Part shown: one piece after another, positions 1-7,856 of the stretch
How positions within the stretch are numbered: the stretch's first letter is position 1
Layout of the letters: each line of letters starts with the position of its first letter
From: a virus
Length of the DNA stretch: 20,481 nt
Reading direction: 5' to 3' (one strand)
Virus record (IMG/VR): IMGVR_UViG_3300042475_004839
Location: 1-20,481 of that record
Position numbers and translations under genes: made by a program
The notes under the pieces: model-generated
Told to the model about the DNA's origin: nothing
Database searches by the model: none
Seen by the model: only the letters and a program-made list of their open reading frames with translations

Positions 1-2
1 AT

Positions 3-911
3 GGCCAGCGGGCGGTCCACAAGTCGGTTGGCGAGGCGGTCGATCATTACTTGAAAGTCGCGCAGATTGACACGAAGCAGACCAATGTCAATCGCCTCCT
101 GCGCATGCTGCGGCTGGTGCTCGAGGAGGACAACGAGCAGGTGCGCGCCCACCCGCTGACCGTAGTCTCGCCGGACACCGCGGCCAAATACCGCACGACC
201 TACCAAGGCAGCGCCTACACGATGCGCTCGGTGCTCTCCGGGGCGCGCAGCGTCTTCTGCAATCCCATGGACTGGCGCGGCTTCCCGCTGCCGGACTGCA
301 TCAAAGAGTTTGCCGCCATGACCAAGGGCATGAAGGCGCCGGTCGCGACCTTCGTCCGCATCCCGCCCGAGACGCTGGAAGGGATGGAGGCCAGCAGCAA
401 GGCCATCGGCGGGGCCACGCGGCGGGCGTTCCTACTGACCCGCTACCTGGGCATGACGCCCAAGGAGGTCGCCTACTGCCGCAGGGGCTGGATCGAAGAC
501 CGCGGCGACCGGCATGTGATGGTGCTCGTCGAGCGGGAGAGTGAGGGGCTGAAGCTCAAGACCGGCGCCAAGCGCGGGCGGGTCATGTCGGTGCCGCCGT
601 GGATGGTGCCAGAGCTGCTGGCCGCGGAGGACTTCATGGTGCCGGGGCGCACCAAGGGCATGCGGGTGAAATTCATGGAGCGCAACTTCAATATGTGGGT
701 GCGCGAGTTCCTGCCAGACCGGAGGGCGGCGGCCTACGAGTTGCGCAAGCAGGCGGGCAGCGACGTGCTCAATGAGACCGGCCGGATCAGCTTGGTGCAG
801 CACATGCTTGGCCATAAGGAACCGTCCACCACGGCCCGCTTCTACGCCGTCTTCGACCGCGAGGTGGATCTCCGGGATGTCTGGCAAAAAGAAAGGGCCA
901 GCCGTAGCTGA
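3..911 (+). CDS. int: Tyrosine recombinase (phage integrase), 5' end outside window
   Basis: Site-specific tyrosine recombinase, probably the integrase that inserts or excises the phage. The frame is open to the left edge (it reads GQRAVHKSVGEAVDHYLKVA before the first possible TTG start at 51), so the N-terminus is missing. An N-terminal core-binding-like helical part (VNRLLRMLRLVLEE, then AYTMRSVLSGARSVF) precedes the catalytic domain. The C-terminal boxes are clear: YELRKQAGS at about 735-761 with the second catalytic Arg, MLGHKEPSTT with the conserved His at 813-815, and FYA with the Tyr nucleophile at 843-845. A lysine in LKLKTGAKRGR fits the beta-hairpin Lys. Odd: where the family has G-L-R (first catalytic Arg) this protein reads G-M-T (450-458), and the His of the HxLR box is Tyr. 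It is the only gene on the plus strand and converges on the late operon. The family call is firm; the activity is not. Confidence 0.85.
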   Translation, partial: GQRAVHKSVGEAVDHYLKVAQIDTKQTNVNRLLRMLRLVLEEDNEQVRAHPLTVVSPDTAAKYRTTYQGSAYTMRSVLSGARSVFCNPMDWRGFPLPDCIKEFAAMTKGMKAPVATFVRIPPETLEGMEASSKAIGGATRRAFLLTRYLGMTPKEVAYCRRGWIEDRGDRHVMVLVERESEGLKLKTGAKRGRVMSVPPWMVPELLAAEDFMVPGRTKGMRVKFMERNFNMWVREFLPDRRAAAYELRKQAGSDVLNETGRISLVQHMLGHKEPSTTARFYAVFDREVDLRDVWQKERASRS

Positions 912-914
912 CCC
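886..914 (-). terminator. Rho-independent terminator of the leftward operon, inside the integrase 3' end
   Basis: An 8-bp stem (895-902 with 907-914) with a CGTA loop lies at the convergent junction. On the minus strand the stem is fully paired with one G-T wobble and is followed by TTTCTTTTT (894 down to 886), the classic layout for ending the long leftward transcript. On the plus strand the same stem has one C-A mismatch and is followed by a weaker T-rich stretch, so it may also act for the integrase. It overlaps the last integrase codons and its stop codon. An outer inverted repeat (TCTGGCA 880-886 with TGCCAGA 933-939) encloses it. Confidence 0.72.
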
Positions 915-943
915 TTAGTCTCTTTCTGGACGTGCCAGATGAG

Positions 944-3900
944 CTATTTCTTCGGCTTGCGAAGGCTGATGTCCCGCAGCCTGTTGAGCAGCGCCTCGTA
1001 GCCTTCGCGCGTGTAGCTTGCGCCCTCACCAGCCGTGGCTGGTTTGTTTTCGCTATCAAAGACTAAGCCGCGCATCGGCTCATCCGAGTGCAGCCAGTCG
1101 AAGAACTCCTTCACCGGAATGCGCTGGCGATACATGGAGTTGCGCGTGTCAACGAAGCCAACGAGTGCGTTCCTGTCCTCGTTGATGTCCATATCGGCGT
1201 AGGCGTTGGCCAGCACCGCACCGAGGTCGTCGCCGGCCTCATTGATAAATTGCTCCATGGGAACGTAGCGGCGGGGCGCACTAAGCATCCCATCACCCCT
1301 ACCAGAAACCGGAGCATCCGGCATCGCCTGCCCACGCGGGGCGGCTTTCGGCTTCTGCAGCTTAATCCCATCAAAGACAAACAAGTCCTCACCCATCTGG
1401 GTCGCGTGGTATCCCTCTGACTTGAGTAGCGCTGTCCATTTCTTGGTTGGGAACATGAAGAGGTCTGCCGGCTCCTCGCCAGCCAGCACGTCATTGTTCA
1501 GCGCTGCAGCCTCATCCGGGTGCTTGCGGGCAAAGCGCTTGGCAAGTTGCATGGCCTCGCTGTCCTCAATGCTCAAAACCTTCAGACCTCTTGGGACTCC
1601 AACGGCAGACACATCACCATACTGCCCAGCCGCCTCGGCGCTTGTGCTCACAAATGTGCCCGGGAAGTCTCCAGCTCCGCTCGGTCCTCCGCGGTAGGCG
1701 ATGATGTGCTTGGTCTCGTCTATGCCGCTTGTATCCGGCATCGCCTGCCCACGCCTCTGCAGCGCCCGCTGCAACTGCGGATCTTCCGACCGCACGCCGC
1801 GGCGCTCCAGCTCGGCGCTGATCGCCTCGTTGCGCCGGAGCAGCTCGCGGGTCTGCGCGGCGCCGCCACGCACCGGACGGCCCTCACGCATGCCCAGAGT
1901 GGACAGCCCGAGGTAGCCTTGGTTCTCCTCGTATTGGCGTTGGAGTTGGTCGGTGGGAACGGACTCGAGGGAGTCTGGCATGGCTTGGGCGCGCGGGGCG
2001 GCTGATGGGGTGGCTTGCGGCCGTGACGCAATCAACGCCTCGTAGATGTCTGTCTGTCCGGGCTTTGTCTTGATGCGGGCGATGGGAATGTTGCCCTCGT
2101 CCAGCCAAGGGTTGAGATTGCCGGGGCGGTATTTCAGTTTGCTTGAGACAAATAGGTAGGCATTGTCTCCGGCCATTTTGCCGCCAGCCCATGTGTGGTT
2201 GCGGCCCCAAGCGCCAACGCTGTCCACCATGCCAGACTGCAATCCGCGCTCCATGATCTGCTGCGCGCGCGCGTCCGATCCCGGCCGAATGTCTTGGTGG
2301 ACTGAAAGGTGAGGAGCAATCTCGTTAAACTCTTCTCGCGTCCACTCGTAGGGGCTTTTCTCGCCAATCCCAACCATCCGCGCGATTTCCTTGGTAGTGC
2401 CGGTTGCTGGCAGCCCAAGGTCTTTTGCTCGTTGCTGAAGCGACTTGCGATCCGGCATCCCATCAGACCTACCAGAAGCCGGAGCATCCGGCATCCCCTG
2501 AGCCTCCCGCGGGATCTGCTGGGGCATGCTTTCCTGTGGCAGGTCAATGTCCACGTCTGGCCGCGGCGGCTGGTCGGGCATGAAGTTGCCGTTGGCCCAA
2601 TTGTAGTCCATGGCGGCGCCCTTGCGACCGGTGCCGCTCACGGCGTTGATGCCCTCAAGGATTAGCGTCTTGATGGCGCTGCCCTTGCCCATGCTGCCGG
2701 CGAGCGGGTTCTTGCCACGGTTGAGTGTGGTGCCGGGGTTGATTAGCGCGTTGACGATGTTCTTGCGGTCGGGGCCAATGGTCGCCTCGCCAGCCTTGCC
2801 GGCGCGCTTGTCTGCCATCCATTGGTTCACGTCGTCCATGATGGCCTGCAAGCTGTAGCCGGGGCCGCCATTGGCCGGATCAAGCGCGGGGTTGCGCTCG
2901 CCGATGGCGCGCATGGCGCGGTTGCGCATGGCGGTGAGGTCGAGGAACTGGGCCAGCAGGTCGCCGGCGGCATTGGTTGTCCACTGGTCGAAAACCATCT
3001 CGCGGTTGATAGCGTCCACGTCCTTGAGCTTGGCGGTCTTCACTTTGTCTGCCGAATTGCCGACCGCAAAATAGCGCACCTGCACTGACTCGCCGGAGTC
3101 GGCCATGCCCTCGAGCATATTGATGATCGGCAGCCACGGCTTCCAGTGGTTCTGCAGAATAATGCTCTGTGGCAATCGGCGGCCGCCAGCGCGCACCCGG
3201 CCATCACCCCAGCGCTTGAGGCCAAAGGCTGCGTCTCCCGGCGCCAACAGGTTGCGGCCCGCCATGTTCTTGACTTGGGAGTTGCGCGCCTTGCGCTCGT
3301 CGCGGCGTTGCTTGGGTTGCTTCTCAACAACACGGCCGTCCGGTCCCAGCACGCCAAAGGTGTTTTCCCGCGGCGCGGTCGGGTCGTCCGGGTTGATGCT
3401 GTAGAAATCTACGTTGGGATTGTTGGCCAAACTCTGCACGTTGCCGTCACGCGCCACCTTCACACCGCTCGGCACCTCTTGCGACGGGTCGTTGAGCCAT
3501 GCGTTGTAGGTCTTGATGTAGGCGCGCAGGTTGCGGTTGACGATGGGGTCGTCGGCCGCCACAGGGTTTTCCTTGAAAAGCTGGTCGGGCGTGATGGCCT
3601 TGCCGGTCTCTGGGTCAATGCGCACGCCAGACAGCCCGAGTGCGCGGGCATTGGCACCGAGTATGTTCTCGACGAACGTCACGGGGTTGGCGCCCGCGGG
3701 CACGCCGCGACGCAGCCGAGCATAGTCGGTGCCGGCCATCCGCCACTCCTCCACCATGATCTCGCGCCGCGCCCAGTCCGCTGGGTCTTGTCCGCCGCGG
3801 CCCAGCTCGTCCTGCGCCAGCTCGTCCATTTTGGCACGGATCTGATCGTCACTAACAACCAAGTTTTCGTTGGGGAAGTTGCGCGCGTTTTCCGACTTAA

Positions 3901-6151
3901 TCATCTGCTCGGCATATTCGCGGGCGCGGGCCATCACGCCCTCGGGGCCGTAGCGGGCATCGACCTCGGCGCGCATCGCCGCCTTTTGTTCCGACGAAAA
4001 GGCATCGCTGGAGAAGAACGCCTCACCAAATTCATGTGCGTCCACATCAGCGCGGCGGGCATCGAGGTTGACGAATAGACGCGGGCGGGCGCCGTCCGAG
4101 TTGTGCAAATAGAATCCCGCCGCACCACTCTGACCATGCGCCTTGGCGTTAAGCGCGAAGTCCGCATCGTTGAGGGGCACATAATCCACGTTGCGAAATA
4201 GCCCCTGCATGGCCGCCGTGCGGGCGATCTCGTCGAAGCTGCGCGCTTGGAACATGTGCGCAATATCGCCGCCCGCCAGCTCCACATCGGTAAGGAATCG
4301 GTTTAGCTCGCGGTCAAACCACTGGTTACGCTTCACCGCACCTTGCCGCTGCAGTTCGGGAACGGTGGCCTGGATGTCCACCAGCATACGGCCGATGTCG
4401 CTTTCGGCTCTGGCGACAGTGCGATTGCGGGCACCCAAGACCCGGCTGGCCGCGCCACCGGCCCCGCCGAGCGCAGTCCCTGCGCCATAAATCAGATTAG
4501 CGCCCTCTTCGTCGCCGCCGCCACGGGTCAGCTCGGCAAACGGCGCAGAGACGATGGCGCCCTTGGTCGCGCCGGTGGCCACCGCGGAGGCACCGCGAAC
4601 GCCCTGCACTACATAAAAGTTGGACAACCGCTCCATCATCTTGCGCGTCTTGGGCGACAGTGTCTCGTTGCGTGCCAGTCTGGCTGGCGTTGACTCCATT
4701 GCCATGAACTGGCTGGGTTTGGCTACCCGCTCGCGGATGCCAGCGGGGATCTTGGGGTTCTTGGCAATCGCCTGCCGCGCCATAATGTCGGCACCGTTAA
4801 GCGGGTCAGCCGCCTCGCGCAACATGACCGCCGCCTGCGGGAACTTGTCGCCGACCCAACGCAGCGTGCCAGCGCCCCCCTTGTGGATGACGTAAGCCGC
4901 CGCTGCCACGTTCATGGCATTCTTGAGCGGCTCAGGCAGGCTGCTGTAATTCATGCCGGCCAAGCCGCCGGCGTAAAGCGCCACGCGCCCCTTGCTCCAC
5001 ACGGCATTCTGGAATCGCTGCACCTCGCGCAGAGACTGCTCGGTTGGGCGGGCCATCTTCTGCGCGCCCTTGCCAATAGCATCCAAGATGCGCGCACCGC
5101 CGCCCTTGGCCGCGGTCGAAACACCAAGCCGCGTCAGCCCAGCACCAAAAGATGTCCAGACTAGCGGGTCGGCCCCCATTTGCATAACCATGGCCTGCGA
5201 CTCCGCAGGCATCTTTTTACCCCAGACCTGATCCATGTAGTTGGAGCCGGTCAGCCAGTCAAGCGGGGCGGCACCGGCAGTCATTAGCGAGGACGTTGCA
5301 ACTTCTGGACCAGCGCCCTCGGTGCGCTTTTGCTCTATCGACTTGAGCCGCCCGCGGAAGCGCAGGTGCTGCTGGTATTCAAATTCTTCGACATCCTCCG
5401 GCGTCACCGGCTCCAGCGTCATGCCTTGGGCGGCGTATTGCTTAATCAGCGCGTCATCGCTCGAATCTCCAGCCAGCCCGCCGGTCTGCGCGACCTTGGT
5501 GCGATACATGGCGCGGTCCATCTCGGTGATGAACTCGCCAGTTTCCTTGATCTTGTAGCGCGGCCCGCCAAGTCCGGCCAAGCCGTCGTTCATTATGCCA
5601 TATCCTTGCTGAAGCAACTCGCCAGCGTAATTGAGCGTAGCGGGCGAGCGGTTGATGGCGTCAGAAACCGCTGCGGGCCACATCGCCGGATTGTAACGAG
5701 AAATATATTCCAGCCCGTCCTTGGCCGGAATGACATCGCCGTCCTCGTTTCGAGGATCGTAACGCAGCGGCGACGTTACGCCGTCCGCAATAGTCACCAC
5801 CAGCCCGCCAACGCCCTTGGCTGTGGCCATGAAATCGCTGTCCAACAGACCCTGCTCTTGCAGCGTCTTCTTGAGCTGGGTGCGGCGGCGCCACTCGTCC
5901 TTGGGCAGGTCTGGCGCATTCGGGTCGTTAAGCTCCAAGACCTGCTGCACCAGCACCTGCTCGGCGGGAATCTCAGCTTGGGCCTCTGCCGCCTGCATGG
6001 TGACGACCTCTTCGGGCGTATACTCCGGTCCGTCCGAGAACATAGCCTTGCCCATGGGCGTGGCCAGCAACGTGGAGAGGCGAGTTGTTTCCTCGTCACG
6101 CTTCATCGCCACGACTTCCTCGGGCGACAGCTCTTGTCCGGGTTGTAGCAT
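944..6151 (-). CDS. Giant multidomain phage protein (putative ejection / polyvalent protein), 1735 aa
   Basis: Last and largest gene of the late operon, following three internal virion-like proteins, so it is probably packaged in the virion and injected into the host. The N-terminal ~1190 residues look like an ejection protein: long helical stretches with Ala/Gly-rich, weakly hydrophobic parts near residues 400-430 and 525-575. At residues ~704-712 there is VDAHEFGEAFF, like a zinc-peptidase helix but with Glu where HExxH has the second His (H706). After residue 1190 come modules separated by a repeated Q-A/G-M-P-D linker (Met at 1220, 1391, 1471, 1610; an FMPD at 1191). They are a SAP-like helix pair (about 1233-1260, KDLGLPATGTTKEIARMVG), an unassigned beta-rich part to ~1385, a helical part (1392-1470), an ADP-ribosyltransferase-like part (1475-1605: IIAYRGG, FVSTS, AGQYG, later EDLFVFDG), and an unknown C-terminal domain (1623-1735). 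Multidomain phage proteins carrying peptidase and ADP-ribosyltransferase domains are known as polyvalent proteins. Assigning this one to that class is an inference; single domain calls are by eye. Confidence 0.72.
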   Translation of the reverse strand: MLQPGQELSPEEVVAMKRDEETTRLSTLLATPMGKAMFSDGPEYTPEEVVTMQAAEAQAEIPAEQVLVQQVLELNDPNAPDLPKDEWRRRTQLKKTLQEQGLLDSDFMATAKGVGGLVVTIADGVTSPLRYDPRNEDGDVIPAKDGLEYISRYNPAMWPAAVSDAINRSPATLNYAGELLQQGYGIMNDGLAGLGGPRYKIKETGEFITEMDRAMYRTKVAQTGGLAGDSSDDALIKQYAAQGMTLEPVTPEDVEEFEYQQHLRFRGRLKSIEQKRTEGAGPEVATSSLMTAGAAPLDWLTGSNYMDQVWGKKMPAESQAMVMQMGADPLVWTSFGAGLTRLGVSTAAKGGGARILDAIGKGAQKMARPTEQSLREVQRFQNAVWSKGRVALYAGGLAGMNYSSLPEPLKNAMNVAAAAYVIHKGGAGTLRWVGDKFPQAAVMLREAADPLNGADIMARQAIAKNPKIPAGIRERVAKPSQFMAMESTPARLARNETLSPKTRKMMERLSNFYVVQGVRGASAVATGATKGAIVSAPFAELTRGGGDEEGANLIYGAGTALGGAGGAASRVLGARNRTVARAESDIGRMLVDIQATVPELQRQGAVKRNQWFDRELNRFLTDVELAGGDIAHMFQARSFDEIARTAAMQGLFRNVDYVPLNDADFALNAKAHGQSGAAGFYLHNSDGARPRLFVNLDARRADVDAHEFGEAFFSSDAFSSEQKAAMRAEVDARYGPEGVMARAREYAEQMIKSENARNFPNENLVVSDDQIRAKMDELAQDELGRGGQDPADWARREIMVEEWRMAGTDYARLRRGVPAGANPVTFVENILGANARALGLSGVRIDPETGKAITPDQLFKENPVAADDPIVNRNLRAYIKTYNAWLNDPSQEVPSGVKVARDGNVQSLANNPNVDFYSINPDDPTAPRENTFGVLGPDGRVVEKQPKQRRDERKARNSQVKNMAGRNLLAPGDAAFGLKRWGDGRVRAGGRRLPQSIILQNHWKPWLPIINMLEGMADSGESVQVRYFAVGNSADKVKTAKLKDVDAINREMVFDQWTTNAAGDLLAQFLDLTAMRNRAMRAIGERNPALDPANGGPGYSLQAIMDDVNQWMADKRAGKAGEATIGPDRKNIVNALINPGTTLNRGKNPLAGSMGKGSAIKTLILEGINAVSGTGRKGAAMDYNWANGNFMPDQPPRPDVDIDLPQESMPQQIPREAQGMPDAPASGRSDGMPDRKSLQQRAKDLGLPATGTTKEIARMVGIGEKSPYEWTREEFNEIAPHLSVHQDIRPGSDARAQQIMERGLQSGMVDSVGAWGRNHTWAGGKMAGDNAYLFVSSKLKYRPGNLNPWLDEGNIPIARIKTKPGQTDIYEALIASRPQATPSAAPRAQAMPDSLESVPTDQLQRQYEENQGYLGLSTLGMREGRPVRGGAAQTRELLRRNEAISAELERRGVRSEDPQLQRALQRRGQAMPDTSGIDETKHIIAYRGGPSGAGDFPGTFVSTSAEAAGQYGDVSAVGVPRGLKVLSIEDSEAMQLAKRFARKHPDEAAALNNDVLAGEEPADLFMFPTKKWTALLKSEGYHATQMGEDLFVFDGIKLQKPKAAPRGQAMPDAPVSGRGDGMLSAPRRYVPMEQFINEAGDDLGAVLANAYADMDINEDRNALVGFVDTRNSMYRQRIPVKEFFDWLHSDEPMRGLVFDSENKPATAGEGASYTREGYEALLNRLRDISLRKPKK

Positions 6152-6153
6152 TA

Positions 6154-7185
6154 TTACTGCTGGTTGACTGGGCCGATGACCTTGTAGGTCACGCGGCCGT
6201 CAGGATGAACAACGCGCTGCGCGCGGTTGCCACCAATCACAGTTTCTTCGCCTAGCGAGGCGATGGCCGCCTTGATTGGATCAGTCATCGCCGCTTGCCT
6301 CGCTGGAGTCATTACCGGGGTCGGCGCGGGAGATGCGGAGGGGGCCGGCGATCCGGTCGGCGATGGCGTGCGAGACGGGTCGGCCGCCGGCATAGGCGAG
6401 CGGCTCTGCACAATTTCCTCTACCGGCCGTCCAGTCATGCGCGACTCCAGGCGATCCAAAAAGTTCTCAATGTCGTTTTCTGCTTGGGTAAAATCTTCCA
6501 TCGGTAGCTTGGTCGAAAGGCGGCTCACCGACTGCTGGGCCTTTTGACCTTCCACGTCCGTCACGGGTCCGGCGCCCTTCAGTTCGGGGAAGACGACTCG
6601 AAACACGCCACCCTCGATCTGTTTGAGCAAGCCCTCAAAGCCAGCCGCCGCGGTGCCAGCCTGCGCCTCGTTGGCAAGGCCAAACATATATTCTGGCCGA
6701 CCAACCTTGTAGCCGATGGCTGCGGGGCGCCCCTTGTGGTTGCGCAATTGATTGAGTGCGTCTCGCATGATGTAAATATTGTCCAGCGAGCGCTTCTTTT
6801 CTTCTTCCGGTTTTTTTTGAAAGTCCGCCAGCTTTAGTTGCAGCTCTTCCTGTTGCATCTTGCGCATGGGGTCGTTCGCCGCCGCCGCCGCTTGGCGCTC
6901 GGCCTTCATTGATTGCGACATGTCTTCAGCCGCTTGTGCTGGCGTTGTGCTTATGCCCAGCATGTGGTATTTTTCCCACTCATCCTTTATGGCGTCTGGC
7001 CAGCTCTCGTTGTAGGGCTGCCTTAGAAAATCAAGATTGGCCTGCCTGCCTGTTGGGGCAATGGCCATGTTGGCAAAATCTTGTGGCGTTGGCTCTCGAA
7101 CGCCCTCCGGTTCTGGGGCGATGTCCAGCGTAGCCAAAGAATTACGAATGCTGGTTTCGTTGGGGTCGTAGGTTGGGGCGCTCAT
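6154..7185 (-). CDS. Putative internal virion protein, 343 aa
   Basis: The start is taken at the ATG at 7183-7185 (MSAPTYDPNE), which overlaps the upstream stop as TAATG. A longer reading from 7254 would run 70 bases into the previous gene and is unlikely. The protein has a charged, probably coiled-coil section at residues 83-148 (EDMSQSMKAERQ through EEELQLKLADFQKK-type sequence). A central motif, FPELKGAGPVTDVEGQKA at about 199-216, resembles the LKGxGxVT/ITxxE motif seen in many phage structural proteins. A Pro/Ser/Thr-rich linker (263-296, SPTGSPAPSASPAP) then leads to a small C-terminal part with DGRVTYKVIGP. It stands between another internal virion-like gene and the giant protein, only 2 bases before the latter, so the two are probably translated together. 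The role as a minor virion or ejection protein is inferred from position and the motif. Confidence 0.6.
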   Translation of the reverse strand: MSAPTYDPNETSIRNSLATLDIAPEPEGVREPTPQDFANMAIAPTGRQANLDFLRQPYNESWPDAIKDEWEKYHMLGISTTPAQAAEDMSQSMKAERQAAAAANDPMRKMQQEELQLKLADFQKKPEEEKKRSLDNIYIMRDALNQLRNHKGRPAAIGYKVGRPEYMFGLANEAQAGTAAAGFEGLLKQIEGGVFRVVFPELKGAGPVTDVEGQKAQQSVSRLSTKLPMEDFTQAENDIENFLDRLESRMTGRPVEEIVQSRSPMPAADPSRTPSPTGSPAPSASPAPTPVMTPARQAAMTDPIKAAIASLGEETVIGGNRAQRVVHPDGRVTYKVIGPVNQQ

Positions 7186-7832
7186 TAGATACCAGGAGGA
7201 TAAGGAAGCGGCTTGAGTCCATTGGCTGCGCGGCGGCGGTTGGCCGCGTCCCATGAGGCGCGTCCTCCGGGAATGGCCGGCGCTGGTGTTGCTGCGGGAG
7301 TTGGTGCGCCGGCGAGAGCGGGAAGCGGCGTGTCCACGGATGGCGCAGGCCCGCCTGTCGGCAGCGGAGGCTCAACCGGAGCCATGCCAGCCGGCGGCGT
7401 GTAGGTCGCATTGCCGCCTGCGATATTCCCGGCATTCTTTAGCCCCGCATTCACAAACGGCTGCTGCTGCTGCACGCCAAGTTTATTACCAACCAACTGC
7501 GCGTTGATCATCGACGGCATCAGCGGCGAGATGGTTTCGCTCACATTGTACCAATCCATGTCATTCTTGAGCTTGCCGCCAGAGACCGCTTCAAGCTGAT
7601 CCATGGAGATGCCCATCGATGGCGAGACGACCTTGAAGACATCCTTGAAGGCGCGGCCCTTGGCCTTGCGTCCTTCGATTTCACCATACATCTGCCCGAT
7701 GCCGGCCAGCGCCCCGCCAATATCCTGGCCGAGCTGTCCCATGGACTGGGCGTTGGTTTGCGCGGCGCCCATCATGCCTTGGGCGATGATGCGTCCGCTT
7801 TGATCTGAATCTTGGGGTGCGTATCCAAACAT
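7185..7832 (-). CDS. Putative internal virion protein, 215 aa
   Basis: The ATG at 7830-7832 is preceded by GAAGGAGAAC, a good Shine-Dalgarno sequence about 8 bases upstream, which supports the start. The N-terminus is rich in Gly, Ala, Met and Gln (IIAQGMMGAAQTNAQSMGQ), then QLGQDIGGALAGIGQMYGEIEG, a weakly hydrophobic amphipathic helix typical of phage ejection proteins. The middle (residues ~60-125) is ordinary globular sequence. The C-terminal third is a Pro/Ala-rich linker (PPLPTGGPAPSVDTPLPALAG and onward) ending in a basic patch, NRRRAANGLKPLPYPPGI. It sits between the PAPS reductase-family gene and the 343-residue protein, with which it shares TAATG. No enzyme motif is visible. The function is inferred from composition and context. 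Confidence 0.55.
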   Translation of the reverse strand: MFGYAPQDSDQSGRIIAQGMMGAAQTNAQSMGQLGQDIGGALAGIGQMYGEIEGRKAKGRAFKDVFKVVSPSMGISMDQLEAVSGGKLKNDMDWYNVSETISPLMPSMINAQLVGNKLGVQQQQPFVNAGLKNAGNIAGGNATYTPPAGMAPVEPPLPTGGPAPSVDTPLPALAGAPTPAATPAPAIPGGRASWDAANRRRAANGLKPLPYPPGI

Positions 7833-7856
7833 AGTTTTGTTCTCCTTCGTTGTTGA

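Noticed and set aside
3146-4078. Long plus-strand open frame (310 aa) inside the giant gene
   Set aside because: It lies entirely opposite a well-supported 1735-residue frame with clear domains. Composition is His/Arg/Val/Gly-rich as expected for antisense frames in GC-rich DNA; no motif.
5330-6148. Plus-strand open frame (272 aa) opposite the start of the giant gene
   Set aside because: Antisense shadow of the coding strand, with no start signal or known domain.
7185-7254. N-terminal extension of the 343-aa protein (MGRGQPPPRSQ start)
   Set aside because: It would overlap the preceding gene by 70 bases, whereas the ATG at 7185 forms a TAATG junction like the other genes here.
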